Positions 1-9,004 of a stretch of 45,227 bases of DNA are shown here, in pieces. The position numbers were made by a program, and so were the translations under genes. How positions within the stretch are numbered: position 1 is the stretch's first letter; each line of letters begins with the position of its first letter. The stretch spans positions 1 through 45,227 of the forward strand of contig CAZJQP010000031.1 of NCBI GenBank assembly GCA_964548225.1. Reading direction: 5' to 3'. The notes beneath the pieces are model-generated. The model did no database searches. It was not told where the DNA came from and saw only the letters and a program-made list of their open reading frames with translations. This DNA is from CALMEH01 sp964548225. GTDB lineage: Bacteria; Acidobacteriota; Blastocatellia; Pyrinomonadales; Pyrinomonadaceae.

Positions 1-406
1 CAATTACTTTCATTCCCCCATTCTAGCAGAGTTTCTATTTCTGTCTTGGTATTAGGTCAAAGACTTACAAAATCAGCTACAAAAAATAGTCATTTTCTGC
101 CAAGTCTTTATTTTTCAATGACTCTTATCCCGAACTCAGGTTAACATACTACTGCTTGGGACAACCACATGAATACCGTTATCAAAACGCACGACAGAAT
201 CGCGTCCGGCGTTGCATAGTTCCAACCTGCCCGCGCCCGAAAAGCGATAACATCGCGTAGAACGCTGTTTAATTTGTTCTCTTCGTAGATATGTTCGCCC
301 GCGACGCGCTGTTCGGTTAGCATCATTATGAGAGATTTGACGAGATGGCGACGGTGGCATACCACTGAGTTGGCTAATTTGAATAAACCCGGATCTTTGC
401 AGTTAA
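1..406. other. Flank of CRISPR operon with no recognisable gene and no array
   Basis: This is the stretch downstream of cas6, where an array might be expected. I see no direct repeats of CRISPR spacing. Two short overlapping minus-strand frames (about 136-365) look like pieces of a decayed coding region, with a phrase GWNYATPDAI in one frame and RFDNGIHVVVP in another, but I cannot assign a family. The 13-base word CTTATCCCGAACT at 124-136 is identical to part of the terminal inverted repeat of the palindromic element at the far end of the window (45202-45214), so an end of a related element may lie here. Confidence 0.4.
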
Positions 407-1387
407 TTAACCTTGCGACAATTTGAATTTTCCCAAACCCAGACTCGAAGCACTTCCAATATTGAGAAATTCACCGGCTAACAGAAAAGGTAGAAACTTT
501 GAAAAATCGTCGCTTTGAAATTCAATTTCGCCAAGCATTCCGTCTAAATCAAAATTTTTATTTTGGCGGTTAGAACGCCGCGAAGATTCGTGTTTCCAAA
601 GTTTATCGGAAACAGTTTCGACTGCTTCGGCTGTTTTCATCAAAGATTGATAATCGTATTCTAAAGCCGAGCCGTAATTTTCCGTCAAAAACTTCAACCG
701 CAGAGAACATTGTTTGAAAATTTCGCTGAACGTAATTTTTTCGAGTAGTTCGCGTTTTCGACGAATCCGCAAAGGTGTTTGAAAACGAATTTTCAAATTT
801 CCCGCAAGATTGATTTGCGAAAGTTTTTGCTCAATCAATTCCGCCGCATTTGTTGGCTGAAAAGCCGAAACCTTTGGCAAGTCGGGCGTATAAACCGATG
901 TTTTACAATCGTTTGCGTCTAAAACAAAAACTTCCGAAACCGCAAAAGATTGTCGCTCCGCACCGAGTCCGTGCCGTGCCATCAGTTCCAAAGCATAAAC
1001 AAAATACGGCAATTTTTTCGCCGCATCCCCAATCAAAACCAGCCCGAAAGAAATTTTTCCGCCTTTGGAAATCCGCATTTTCAAAACTTTTTCTTCGGAT
1101 ATTTTGCGAGTCAGTGGCGGAACAGGCGGCTGAAAAACGAAAGGTCTGGGAATGTCTTTTAAATGTTGTGAAGTCGGCTCGAAAATTGTCGGATACAGAC
1201 AAACTTCCGACAAAAAACATTTTTCGCAATCTTGATGAGTAACCGAACACGAAATTGCCTTGAGTGCGTGTCCGAACGCGCCGCGCAAAGTCGAACCGAT
1301 AAGCGCAGGCAAAATCGCCTCAGTTTGCGCCTCAAGAACAATCTCAAACCGCGCCAGATTTAGTTTTGAAAGTTGTTCGGAAAACAT
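407..1387 (-). CDS. cas6: Cas6 pre-crRNA processing endoribonuclease (RAMP)
   Basis: Cas6 cuts the CRISPR precursor transcript within its repeats to make crRNAs for the effector complex. The 326-residue protein has the layout of the Cas6 group common in type III loci: the RAMP signature GSTLRGAFGHALK at residues 31-43, a four-cysteine cluster at C47, C54, C57 and C63 that probably binds zinc, a PFVFQPP segment after it, and a glycine-rich C-terminal loop GSASSLGLGKFKL at 311-323. H40 beside the signature is a possible catalytic residue, by inference only. It is the last gene of the operon, and its ATG directly follows the stop codon of the preceding gene with no gap. Its presence implies that crRNAs are processed in this cell, although no array is visible in the window. 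Confidence 0.93.
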   Translation of the reverse strand: MFSEQLSKLNLARFEIVLEAQTEAILPALIGSTLRGAFGHALKAISCSVTHQDCEKCFLSEVCLYPTIFEPTSQHLKDIPRPFVFQPPVPPLTRKISEEKVLKMRISKGGKISFGLVLIGDAAKKLPYFVYALELMARHGLGAERQSFAVSEVFVLDANDCKTSVYTPDLPKVSAFQPTNAAELIEQKLSQINLAGNLKIRFQTPLRIRRKRELLEKITFSEIFKQCSLRLKFLTENYGSALEYDYQSLMKTAEAVETVSDKLWKHESSRRSNRQNKNFDLDGMLGEIEFQSDDFSKFLPFLLAGEFLNIGSASSLGLGKFKLSQG

Positions 1388-2566
1388 TTATTTTATCAAC
1401 TGATTTTCGTCAAAAAAATTGTCATCGGCGTGCGTTTTGAGCTTATATTTTTCATCAAATTTGCGGCTCATCTCTTCATATTCGCGCTGTTCTTTTTCCC
1501 AATCGGCGCGGACTTTGTGAAACGAAAATTCGAATCGGTCAAACTCGAAATGCGAACCGTCATAATGGCAAAAAGTCGGCGTATCAATAAAATCAACTGC
1601 CATCATTTGGCACATCGGGCAATCGTCATCAATCAGACATTCCTCAGCCGTAACCGTCAGATTTATTCTTTGTCGCTCTTTTTCGATAATGCTCGCGGGC
1701 GTTCTGCCGGAAGTTTCAATCTGCGGATTGTTTAGCCAATCACGCGCCAAAGCCGCCAAAATTTCTGCATCGTCCATCCCGTTTTCAAAACAAATTCCGA
1801 GTAAGAAACGCACCAAATCGTAATACATCACAATCTCGTGCCGCCCGAAACCCGCAAATTTATACGCCTTCGATTCCTTTGAAATCGGCGGCGGCTCAAC
1901 GCTCGTAAAAGACCATTGCATTGAGCGCGAATGCAAATCCGATTCAATAAAATCCGTCTTTTCCAACAAAATCTCACGCGGCGTTTTGTTTCTCAAATCA
2001 CTTCTTTCCGTCATTAGCCACTTCGCGTGAATATTCGTGAACAAATCTTCATCATCCGAATCTTTATTCTCCGCGTAAGCCTCGATAATGTAATCAAATA
2101 ACGGTTTTCCGAACAAAATCTCCCGCGCATCAAACGGCGGACTTTCCCGAAAATACTCACGCCTGCTCGCCGACATCCCTTCAAATTCCGGCAACCCGCG
2201 AGTATGTTTCCAATCATCCGAAAGCTGATAAGGCAACCCAAAATCTTCGTCCGTATCGGACTTAATCCGCACCTTTCCTTGAGGCGAATAATAAGAATAA
2301 GTCGAATCCGCCAAAATCACTTTCCCGACCAAATCAATCACTAACAAACCCGCATCGTAAGGCTCAAAGTTTTCAGTTTTGCGAAAAGAACGAAACACCG
2401 ACCAATCCGATTCACGTTTGATGAATCGTTCAACCGCAATCTCCAATTCTTCAATAGTTTCCGGCTCGGTGGTTAAAGACGCAACTAAAACATCGCCGAA
2501 ACTTCCGTGCAGAGTGCTGGAGATGGTTTGGTTTGCGTCTAAAATATTGATTTGTATTTCGCTCAT
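1388..2566 (-). CDS. Unrecognised 392-aa protein inside the type III-D operon, possible zinc site
   Basis: I do not recognise a named family. The protein is acidic, has no signal peptide or clear membrane segment, and looks like a soluble multidomain protein. The N-terminal 110 residues contain predicted strands (AGLLVIDLVGKVILAD at 72-87). A central block has LHSRSMQWSF (211-220) and YKFAGFGRHEIVMYYDLVRF (235-254). The C-terminal part has C316-P-M-C319 followed by C333-H334, H339 and H350, a plausible zinc-binding set, and ends in a charged helix. I chose the ATG at 2566, which leaves 10 bp after the upstream stop; the in-frame ATG at 2599 would overlap that gene. It lies between the large RAMP gene and cas6 and touches cas6, so it is almost certainly co-transcribed with the effector. 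An ancillary role is inferred from position only; it could be a passenger gene. Confidence 0.85.
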   Translation of the reverse strand: MSEIQINILDANQTISSTLHGSFGDVLVASLTTEPETIEELEIAVERFIKRESDWSVFRSFRKTENFEPYDAGLLVIDLVGKVILADSTYSYYSPQGKVRIKSDTDEDFGLPYQLSDDWKHTRGLPEFEGMSASRREYFRESPPFDAREILFGKPLFDYIIEAYAENKDSDDEDLFTNIHAKWLMTERSDLRNKTPREILLEKTDFIESDLHSRSMQWSFTSVEPPPISKESKAYKFAGFGRHEIVMYYDLVRFLLGICFENGMDDAEILAALARDWLNNPQIETSGRTPASIIEKERQRINLTVTAEECLIDDDCPMCQMMAVDFIDTPTFCHYDGSHFEFDRFEFSFHKVRADWEKEQREYEEMSRKFDEKYKLKTHADDNFFDENQLIK

Positions 2567-2576
2567 AGTTGTATGA

Positions 2577-4727
2577 TTAGCTGTCTTTTTTGAATCCAAG
2601 TTGCCGAGTCTGAAAAGTATGATTTCTCAATTTAGTTTCTCTAACTTTAATTTGTTTTTCTGAATTATCTTCATCCGTCAGGCTGTCATTTTGATTACCA
2701 CTAAAAAACTTTAATTCCCCAAAATCATTATTATTAAGATGTTCAGGATGCGACAAAACATATCTTTCTTTCCATTGCGGCTCGGCTTTTTTCTTTCCTC
2801 TATCTTCATACTGCAAATTACAATATTCCTTCATATTGAGATTCGGATTCGGTTTCCAACTGAGAAGTTCAAACAACTGTCTTATTCGGGGAATATCTTG
2901 TAGAGTATTTATTTTCGCCGTTTTATATTGGTCTTTACAAAATTCAATTACTCGTTGTGAAAATGACTTTTTGAAATCATCAGCATTTTCTTCAATTAAA
3001 GCATTTTCCCAAGAAGAGTTATTTTCAAAGAGATATTGATACCGAGTTTTTCGGTCCGACAAAAAAAGTCGTGCTTTAATTAAAATGCTACCTAATCCGT
3101 AAGGTTTCGCCATCCCAACTTGATGTCTCATATTAGTCGGAAGTTGTAACGCCGTTAATAATGCTCCGAGTTCTATCTTGGTTAAGTTTTCAAAGTAAAC
3201 CTTTGCAAAACCGAAATTCACTCCTTTTTTTACAGGTTTGATAATCGTATGTTGCTTGCTCGTGAGATTGTTGATATTTCTCTGCTCATTTGTATCAACA
3301 AAAAGTTCTTGATTTGTTTCCAGATTGTTATTATGCCAATAGCCCTTAAATCCGCGAATAAAGGTTTTACCTTTATCGTAATAGCTTAATAAATCTTCCG
3401 CGTAATCAGGTTCCGGCTGATTGAGATAAAGTTGGAACGCAGTCGGTTTCGGAGAGGAGAGTATTTTAGGCACTCTTCTTTTTTCATTTGCGCCGTCAAG
3501 AAAAGGATTCGGCGTTTTGCAAATCGCATCCGTAAAGAAAACTCTGCTTGCAATAATTTTCTTGCTTTTTTCGTCAACCGTTCCAAATATTGATTCAGCA
3601 TAATCCAAAGTATTTCCATCAAGCGCGTCCTTATTAATAAAATCGTGAATTGAAGAAGTGTAAGGCAGTCTGAACATTTTTGAGAGACCGAAAAAAACGA
3701 GTTTATTTTCAGAACTGCCGGAAGATTCATCAACAAGATAAAAGACAGGTTCTCCATTATCGAAATCTTTCAATTTTCTAGGTTTCTGTGCTTCATTACG
3801 CGAAAGAACCAAATCTTCTTGAAAAAGTCTCCAATCTTCATCTGAAATAGGAAGTTTCTCAGCCTCTCTGTTAATCTCAAAAATTGCAGTTTCGTGCTTT
3901 TTGCTTTTATTCTGATTTCTGAAATTAACCATATCACCCGTAATTACTAAACTTGCTGAATGGAAATTCTCTTTCTCACTATCAGGAATTTTTTCATTAC
4001 TAAAAGTAATTTCTTCCGATTTTGAATAATTCGGAATCAGTTTTACCCAAACAGAATAAGTTTTGTTACGATGCTTTTCTACAAGTTGATTTGTGATACA
4101 GTCTTTGAAATTCGGCGAATTTTTGCTGTTACGAGAAAATGGGATTTGAACAAATGTTTTACCTTCTATTTCTTTTGCCGGACAAATCTTAAATTGATTC
4201 CCCTCTTTGATTAAATAACCGCCTTTAATTTTACCGAACAACTGTTTTCTGTAACTTTTCCCCAAAGTGCTGTCAGCTAAACTTCTATGTATTAGCTTTT
4301 TATCGGATACTGCAAAAATCTTTGAATAAGAAAATATCTCAACCAAACTCCGTGTCATTCCGCGCAGAGTGCTTCCAGGAATTACTGGAATTCTTTGGTC
4401 TCCACGATGGAAAAATTGCTGTAACTCAGGAATTGCCGTAGTTTTCGGTTTATCTTTATCTCTAAATTCTTTCTTTAGATTTCCTTCATCATCAACATAA
4501 ATTTTTTTGGTGGAAAAAATATCAACAGGATACGCGCAACGAGTGTAAAGCGGCGTTTCGGTTTTGATTTCGAGTTCGATGTAGCCGGTGTGTCGGTCCG
4601 AATGATATTTGTCGTGTTCAGCAAATTCATCGGCGGGCAATACTTTTTCGGGCAGAGGCACAAAGTTATAAGGTGCTTTGGCTTTGTTGGTTTGCGGACT
4701 TCTGTGTTCGATAAATTCTGCGGTCAT
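2577..4727 (-). CDS. Large type III-D RAMP protein, TIGR03986 family (Cas7 with insertion)
   Basis: A 716-residue Cas7-like backbone subunit. The N-terminus KAPYNFVPLPEKVLP (residues 17-31) and the pair IPVIPGSTLRGMTRSLVEIF (about 113-132) are typical of the TIGR03986 family of CRISPR-associated RAMP proteins. A long middle part (about 150-450) separates the conserved N-terminal RAMP strands from the C-terminal glycine-rich loop (NMRHQVGMAKPYGLGSILI, about 549-567). This matches the 'Cas7-insertion' subunit described for type III-D2 complexes. It probably forms one end of the crRNA-bound filament. It follows csx19 by 17 bp and precedes the unknown gene by 10 bp. I infer the subunit position from homologous complexes; active-site residues are not assigned. 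Confidence 0.88.
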   Translation of the reverse strand: MTAEFIEHRSPQTNKAKAPYNFVPLPEKVLPADEFAEHDKYHSDRHTGYIELEIKTETPLYTRCAYPVDIFSTKKIYVDDEGNLKKEFRDKDKPKTTAIPELQQFFHRGDQRIPVIPGSTLRGMTRSLVEIFSYSKIFAVSDKKLIHRSLADSTLGKSYRKQLFGKIKGGYLIKEGNQFKICPAKEIEGKTFVQIPFSRNSKNSPNFKDCITNQLVEKHRNKTYSVWVKLIPNYSKSEEITFSNEKIPDSEKENFHSASLVITGDMVNFRNQNKSKKHETAIFEINREAEKLPISDEDWRLFQEDLVLSRNEAQKPRKLKDFDNGEPVFYLVDESSGSSENKLVFFGLSKMFRLPYTSSIHDFINKDALDGNTLDYAESIFGTVDEKSKKIIASRVFFTDAICKTPNPFLDGANEKRRVPKILSSPKPTAFQLYLNQPEPDYAEDLLSYYDKGKTFIRGFKGYWHNNNLETNQELFVDTNEQRNINNLTSKQHTIIKPVKKGVNFGFAKVYFENLTKIELGALLTALQLPTNMRHQVGMAKPYGLGSILIKARLFLSDRKTRYQYLFENNSSWENALIEENADDFKKSFSQRVIEFCKDQYKTAKINTLQDIPRIRQLFELLSWKPNPNLNMKEYCNLQYEDRGKKKAEPQWKERYVLSHPEHLNNNDFGELKFFSGNQNDSLTDEDNSEKQIKVRETKLRNHTFQTRQLGFKKDS

Positions 4728-4744
4728 AAACTTTTTCTCCTAAA

Positions 4745-5353
4745 CTATTCGACTGAAATATTTGCTAAACGACTGTAAGCAATTCTCGCGCAACCGTCTT
4801 CGTCGTATTTGATATAATGTTTGACTTTCAAACGAAGTTGCCTCTTGCGAGATTCTTTACCTTTGCTGTTAGTAAATTTAAACGCATTATCATCAACAAC
4901 TAATGGAAATGCGTGTTTTAAGCCTTCTTCTCCGTCTGAAATTATTGTAAACTCACCGTTATTCATTTCAGCTATTCTTCCCCAAAGAACTTGTTTTTCC
5001 TCAAACGGCTCAAAATCTTTCAAATAACTTTCCAAAGCCAGACTTGCCTTAAATTCAGTTTCACCAATTCGCCAAACGTGCAGTTGTCCGTTTTCGCCAA
5101 ACAGACGAAGTTCTTGCAAAGTGTCTTTGCGAAATTGAGGCGAAGGCGAGCCTGTAAAATCGGAGGTTTTCAAAGTATTGTCTTCAACTTTTCCCCAAAC
5201 AACGCCATCATCGTGAAAAGAAAGCAAATAAATTTCGGGTGATTGCAATTCTTTGGCTTTTGTTTGAAGCCATTTTTTCAAATCATCAGAAGTGAAATTG
5301 GAGTCAACTTCTTCATTCCTGATTTCAATTTTCTTTTCCATAGTTTTGCTCAT
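4745..5353 (-). CDS. csx19: Csx19, type III-D effector accessory subunit
   Basis: A 202-residue protein with the features of the Csx19 (TIGR03984-like) family, a marker of type III-D loci. The diagnostic stretch is YLLSFHDDGVVWGKV (residues about 43-57), then QELRLFGENGQLHVWRIGE about 25 residues later and VLWGRI near 122. The family has no known catalytic activity; in solved III-D2 complexes Csx19 is a structural subunit bound to the Cas7 backbone. It sits between the Cas7-2x gene (3 bp gap) and the TIGR03986 gene (17 bp gap), the order seen in III-D loci. An alternative ATG four codons downstream (5341) is possible because no strong ribosome binding site marks either start. Confidence 0.88.
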   Translation of the reverse strand: MSKTMEKKIEIRNEEVDSNFTSDDLKKWLQTKAKELQSPEIYLLSFHDDGVVWGKVEDNTLKTSDFTGSPSPQFRKDTLQELRLFGENGQLHVWRIGETEFKASLALESYLKDFEPFEEKQVLWGRIAEMNNGEFTIISDGEEGLKHAFPLVVDDNAFKFTNSKGKESRKRQLRLKVKHYIKYDEDGCARIAYSRLANISVE

Positions 5354-5356
5354 ATT

Positions 5357-6832
5357 TTAAAGTGCATTCTTGAGATGTTCTGAAACCAATTTATTGAGAA
5401 AATCGCGGTCTTTGCTTCCCGAAATATCAATTTGCCCGCTTGCGTTTTGCGACAGGCAGACTGCCCAGTTATCCGAATTTCCTTTATAATTCAAACAAGC
5501 CGAAATTCCTTTCAAACGTCCGCGTCCGATTGAAGATTCGCCGCCGACGGCTAAATCTGATGTCCATAAATCTTTCAAAAGCAACAATAAAAGCCCGATT
5601 TCCGCTTCGCTCGGGTTTCGTAATTTCAAAGAAATACTGACCGCCTTCTCGATACCATCGGAAAAAACAGGCGCGGCATCAAACAAAGCTGTGTCCATCG
5701 CACCGCCCGTGAAGCGGTCAATTTTGACGCGGGTTTGCACTAAATCGTTAGTATTTTTTATTACCGTTTCACGAACTTCCAGGCGGCTTGCGCGACGGTC
5801 TTTTTTCTGTGTGTCATCATCACCGAAAATTGTTTCGGTAATGTTTTGCGCCGTTGCTTTATTGCTCAAAGTATTAACGATTTTATAGGCGCGATGCCGC
5901 AAAACTCCGGCAAGCGAAGTTCCCGAAAGAATCGGCTTACCGTTCGAGCGCAAATGCACATCGTCGGGCTGATAAATGTCCGAAATTTTCGAGCTGGAAC
6001 GAATCAAAATTGAGCCGTCAAGCGCAAAAGTTGCGTCGAGCCGGAAATAATTTCGCTTGTCAAACAGTTGCGTAATCAAAGTCGCAATCGAAATTTTATT
6101 GGTAACATTCAAACAATCCGTGTCGTGTTTGAGCCAATCGAGCAAACCATTTTTATTAGTTAAATCGAAACTTTGATATTTCCAATTTTCAACTTTACAT
6201 TCGCCGTAACCGCGCCGTTTTTTTGCCCCGATGTGAATTTCTCCTTTTTCAAAACCTTGCAAAGCGGTGGCAAGTGCCGAAACTAATTTTTCTTTAAACT
6301 CTTCGGTATTTGCATCTACTTGTTCTTTGGTTTCTTCTTTATTTTTTCTCTGCTCACAAATCAAAAGTTCAAAACGCAACTTGAACTTCGTTCCGGCTTC
6401 CAAAAGTTCAAAATCATATTTCGCTTTGTCGGCGGCGGTTCGTGTCGCCGCTTCGATTCTTACGCCGTCGCGGAGTTCGGTTTTTGGCTTAAATTTTTTC
6501 GCATTTTTATCGGCTTCACTGATAATTGCCAAAGCATCGTCAATTATCAGATAACTTTGAAACGAATTATCTTCGTGATAACCGAAAAGTTTTCGCGTAA
6601 TTGAATTTTTATCTTCTTTAACTTCAAAACCTTTTTCACATTCTTGCAAATAATTCCGCAACGCTCCAGCAATCGAAGTTCCGGTGAGCAAAGCCCTTTT
6701 TTCAACTTCGTCGAGCAGCAAAGGCATATCGGTCAAACCGTCTGCGTCGCCGCTTCCGAGCAAGGTCGGCGTGAGCAATTCCAATTCGCCTTCGACGATG
6801 ATGCGTTCAATTATTTTTCTCGATTCGCTCAT
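5357..6832 (-). CDS. cas7: Tandem Cas7 (Csm3-like) fusion, Cas7-2x
   Basis: A 491-residue protein with two Csm3-like RAMP domains in one chain. Domain 1 (about 10-215) has GLTDMPLLLDE followed by LLTGTSIAGALRNYL and ends in a glycine-rich loop HIGAKKRRGYGECKVENW. Domain 2 (about 250-470) has PILSGTSLAGVLRHRAYKIV, the Csm3-type VKIDRFTGGAMDTALF, and a final loop AVGGESSIGRGRLKGI. By comparison with Csm3, D35 in domain 1 sits where the target-RNA cleaving aspartate lies, and PDDVHL in domain 2 may supply a second. I chose the ATG at 6832 because it follows AAGGAGAT at ribosome-binding distance and leaves a 1-bp gap after csx10; a longer frame to 6874 would overlap. Tandem Cas7 is a hallmark of III-D loci. 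Confidence 0.9.
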   Translation of the reverse strand: MSESRKIIERIIVEGELELLTPTLLGSGDADGLTDMPLLLDEVEKRALLTGTSIAGALRNYLQECEKGFEVKEDKNSITRKLFGYHEDNSFQSYLIIDDALAIISEADKNAKKFKPKTELRDGVRIEAATRTAADKAKYDFELLEAGTKFKLRFELLICEQRKNKEETKEQVDANTEEFKEKLVSALATALQGFEKGEIHIGAKKRRGYGECKVENWKYQSFDLTNKNGLLDWLKHDTDCLNVTNKISIATLITQLFDKRNYFRLDATFALDGSILIRSSSKISDIYQPDDVHLRSNGKPILSGTSLAGVLRHRAYKIVNTLSNKATAQNITETIFGDDDTQKKDRRASRLEVRETVIKNTNDLVQTRVKIDRFTGGAMDTALFDAAPVFSDGIEKAVSISLKLRNPSEAEIGLLLLLLKDLWTSDLAVGGESSIGRGRLKGISACLNYKGNSDNWAVCLSQNASGQIDISGSKDRDFLNKLVSEHLKNAL

Positions 6833-6833
6833 T

Positions 6834-8360
6834 TCAATTATCTCCTTTCGCCGCGTTTTTGAGAACGCCGTCAATCAGCCGCAAATTAAATTCGAGTTTG
6901 ATTTCTTCCGCTAAATCGTCTGCAACAGAAGCGTTTCCGATTTTTGGCAGTTCGCTCTGATTGACCTTTACGGGAAAAGTTTTAAGAACCTCCGTTATCC
7001 AATCTTCCAATTTTTTGCCTTCCACTCGCATTGCCTCGAATTGACTGCGTGAAGTTTTTCGCAAATTGTCCGCACCGAAAAAAGCCGTGATTTTATCCGC
7101 GCTTTTTTCCGAAATCGCTTCCCGAACAACCAACCGAAGTCGTGAAATCTGACTGTTTCGGGGTTTGTTTGCAGGTTCTATTTTTCCAACTTTTTCGAGA
7201 AGTTTAGCTTCAAAACGGCTTCGCAAAATGCGTTCGTTCATTTTTTTAGCGATTGGGCTTAAAGCCAAATCATTTTTTAAATCAATATCGGTCAAATCCA
7301 TAGGTTCGGACGCTTTGAAGCTGAAAGTTGCGGATTTATTTCGGTTAACATCGAACGCAATTTGCCCGAAGCCTTCCGCTTTTCTTTCGCCTATGCCTTT
7401 TTCGAGCCAATTTTTGACAATCGAATCTTGAATGTCGGTTTTTGCCCGACACAGAAAAATGCTTCCCGACTTTATCGAAATTTGTTGTGGCAGAGGCAAG
7501 CCCCATTTACGATTGAAACCGCCGATAAATTCGTTTCTTTTGAAGACTTTTTCAAATTCGATTTTCGCTTCGTTCAAACCCAAAGATGCGGCGGTTAATT
7601 CGCTTTGAAAATGCCCGTTTTTATCTCTGATTAAAGCATTGCTCGAAAGCAAAATCGTAAATTCCTGTCCGCTTGAAATTTTTTCAACCGTTCCACTTAT
7701 TTTTTCGCTAAATATGTCATCACAAACAATTTGCGCCAATCCGTAACCCGCCGTGCGCGAACCGCCGAGCAAGATTTTTTTTTCGTGAATCAAATCTTTT
7801 ATCACGGTCAAAAAGCCTTCGGTTTCGCTTGCAATCGTGCCTTTGAATTTTGTGCCTTCGGCAACCGATTCATAGCGAAAAACCGCGCCGTCGTCGCTTG
7901 TCGAACGACCTTTTTCCGCGTCTCTTTTGGTATGCACGGCAAGCCTTTTTTTCGGTTCGATTTTTAGAACATTGCCGCCGTCAAAGGCAAAAAAAGGTGA
8001 GCCGATGTTCTTGTATTGCTTTGTTTTATCCACTTTGGCAAAACAAAAATCATAAAATCCCGCCGCATCTTCGGCATCTTTTTCCTTTTGCCACGAAAGC
8101 GGAACAGGCAAGCCCGATTTATCGTTTTCGAGCGGATAAGCGTTTTGAAAATAAACCTTTTCATTAAAAAACAGATTTCTTTCATCCGTGTTCAAACTGA
8201 GTTCCGGCAAATTGTTTTCGCTCAGATAACGACCGATAACTGCGCCGCGCAAAACGCTTCCGGCGATAAAATCAGCGGAAACGCCCGCGTTCGGGTCGCC
8301 TTCAAGTCCGGTTGAAAGCATCGGTTCGAGCAGTTCGACGGTAAATGTAAGTTGTTTCAT
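6834..8360 (-). CDS. csx10: Csx10 (Cas5-group RAMP of type III-D) with helical C-terminal extension
   Basis: Csx10 is the Cas5-type subunit that caps the crRNA 5' tag end in type III-D complexes. The 508-residue protein starts with LTFTVELLEPMLSTGLEGD, then FIAGSVLRGAVIGRYL (about 31-46), and carries the family's glycine-rich loop GIGERKAEGFGQIAF (about 341-355). After this loop about 150 residues are rich in charged helices (from about 360 to the end), which is where a Cas11-like small subunit is fused in III-D2 proteins; that assignment is inferred from position and helical character. Its ATG shares one base with the TGA stop of the upstream cas7 (TGATG), a translational-coupling arrangement. 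Confidence 0.92.
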   Translation of the reverse strand: MKQLTFTVELLEPMLSTGLEGDPNAGVSADFIAGSVLRGAVIGRYLSENNLPELSLNTDERNLFFNEKVYFQNAYPLENDKSGLPVPLSWQKEKDAEDAAGFYDFCFAKVDKTKQYKNIGSPFFAFDGGNVLKIEPKKRLAVHTKRDAEKGRSTSDDGAVFRYESVAEGTKFKGTIASETEGFLTVIKDLIHEKKILLGGSRTAGYGLAQIVCDDIFSEKISGTVEKISSGQEFTILLSSNALIRDKNGHFQSELTAASLGLNEAKIEFEKVFKRNEFIGGFNRKWGLPLPQQISIKSGSIFLCRAKTDIQDSIVKNWLEKGIGERKAEGFGQIAFDVNRNKSATFSFKASEPMDLTDIDLKNDLALSPIAKKMNERILRSRFEAKLLEKVGKIEPANKPRNSQISRLRLVVREAISEKSADKITAFFGADNLRKTSRSQFEAMRVEGKKLEDWITEVLKTFPVKVNQSELPKIGNASVADDLAEEIKLEFNLRLIDGVLKNAAKGDN

Positions 8361-9004
8361 CAGTTTAATTTTCCTTCAAAAGTATTAACGCAGATTTCCG
8401 TCATATCGCCGTTGTGAATCAATTTTGTTTCAATTTTCCCGCGTCCGCGATTTCTGCCCAGTCCGGCTCTTTGCAAAGCGCGGCAACACACACCGAGCAG
8501 AACAATTTCGTTTGAGTCGGGCGCGAAATCCTCCCGAAAATGCAAATCAGCAGTCAAAATCGTGTTTCGCAGAACAACGCGCATCGAGCGCAGAGAATTT
8601 TCTTTTGCTGTGCCTTTTTCGGTCATCGCTGTTTGCCGTCTGATGGCGGTCAGCGAATTTAATATCTCTCTCGAAGTCAGTTTATCTTCGTGAATTTGAA
8701 ATTTGACGGCGTTTTTTAACTCGGGCGGCAAAACAGCGTTGCCGACGTGCATTTTTGCGTCTTCATTTAGACTACTGCCGCCGATGCCGAAAAGATTTTT
8801 CGCGGCATCTTCAAAAAGTTTTGAAGTGGTCAGAAACAAGATATTTTCGCATTCTTCGCGCAGTAAACCTTTCAAAGCGCGACCGCGCAGAAACGGCAAA
8901 CCGCATTCGTCGTGTTCGATTTCGGCATCAACCAAACCCGCCACGCCGTCGCCGCGCCCGAAGGTCGTGTCGCTTTTCAGAGTGATTTCAATTTGATAAT
9001 TCAT
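8360..9004 (-). CDS. cas7: Single-domain Cas7 (Csm3-like RAMP)
   Basis: A 214-residue RAMP backbone subunit. It shows GRGDGVAGLVDAEIEHDECG, LPFLRGRALKGLLREEC and the terminal glycine-rich loop GLGRNRGRGKIE. D26, within GLVDAEIEHD and just ahead of the RAMP signature, is in the position of the catalytic aspartate of Csm3, so it may cleave target RNA. I chose the ATG at 9004, eight bases after GGAG; a longer frame begins at 9022 inside the end of cas10. It overlaps cas10 by 17 bp and csx10 by one base. In III-D2 systems a Cas7 is fused to Cas5 and Cas11; here it is separate and immediately upstream of the Cas5-group gene. Confidence 0.88.
   Translation of the reverse strand: MNYQIEITLKSDTTFGRGDGVAGLVDAEIEHDECGLPFLRGRALKGLLREECENILFLTTSKLFEDAAKNLFGIGGSSLNEDAKMHVGNAVLPPELKNAVKFQIHEDKLTSREILNSLTAIRRQTAMTEKGTAKENSLRSMRVVLRNTILTADLHFREDFAPDSNEIVLLGVCCRALQRAGLGRNRGRGKIETKLIHNGDMTEICVNTFEGKLN

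Noticed and set aside
141..365. Small gene or transposase fragment left of cas6
   Set aside because: Two overlapping frames give protein-like phrases but I cannot match either to a family, so no gene is called.
850..1242. Plus-strand frame opposite cas6
   Set aside because: It lies entirely opposite the well-supported cas6 frame, has no ribosome binding site and a composition typical of an antisense shadow.
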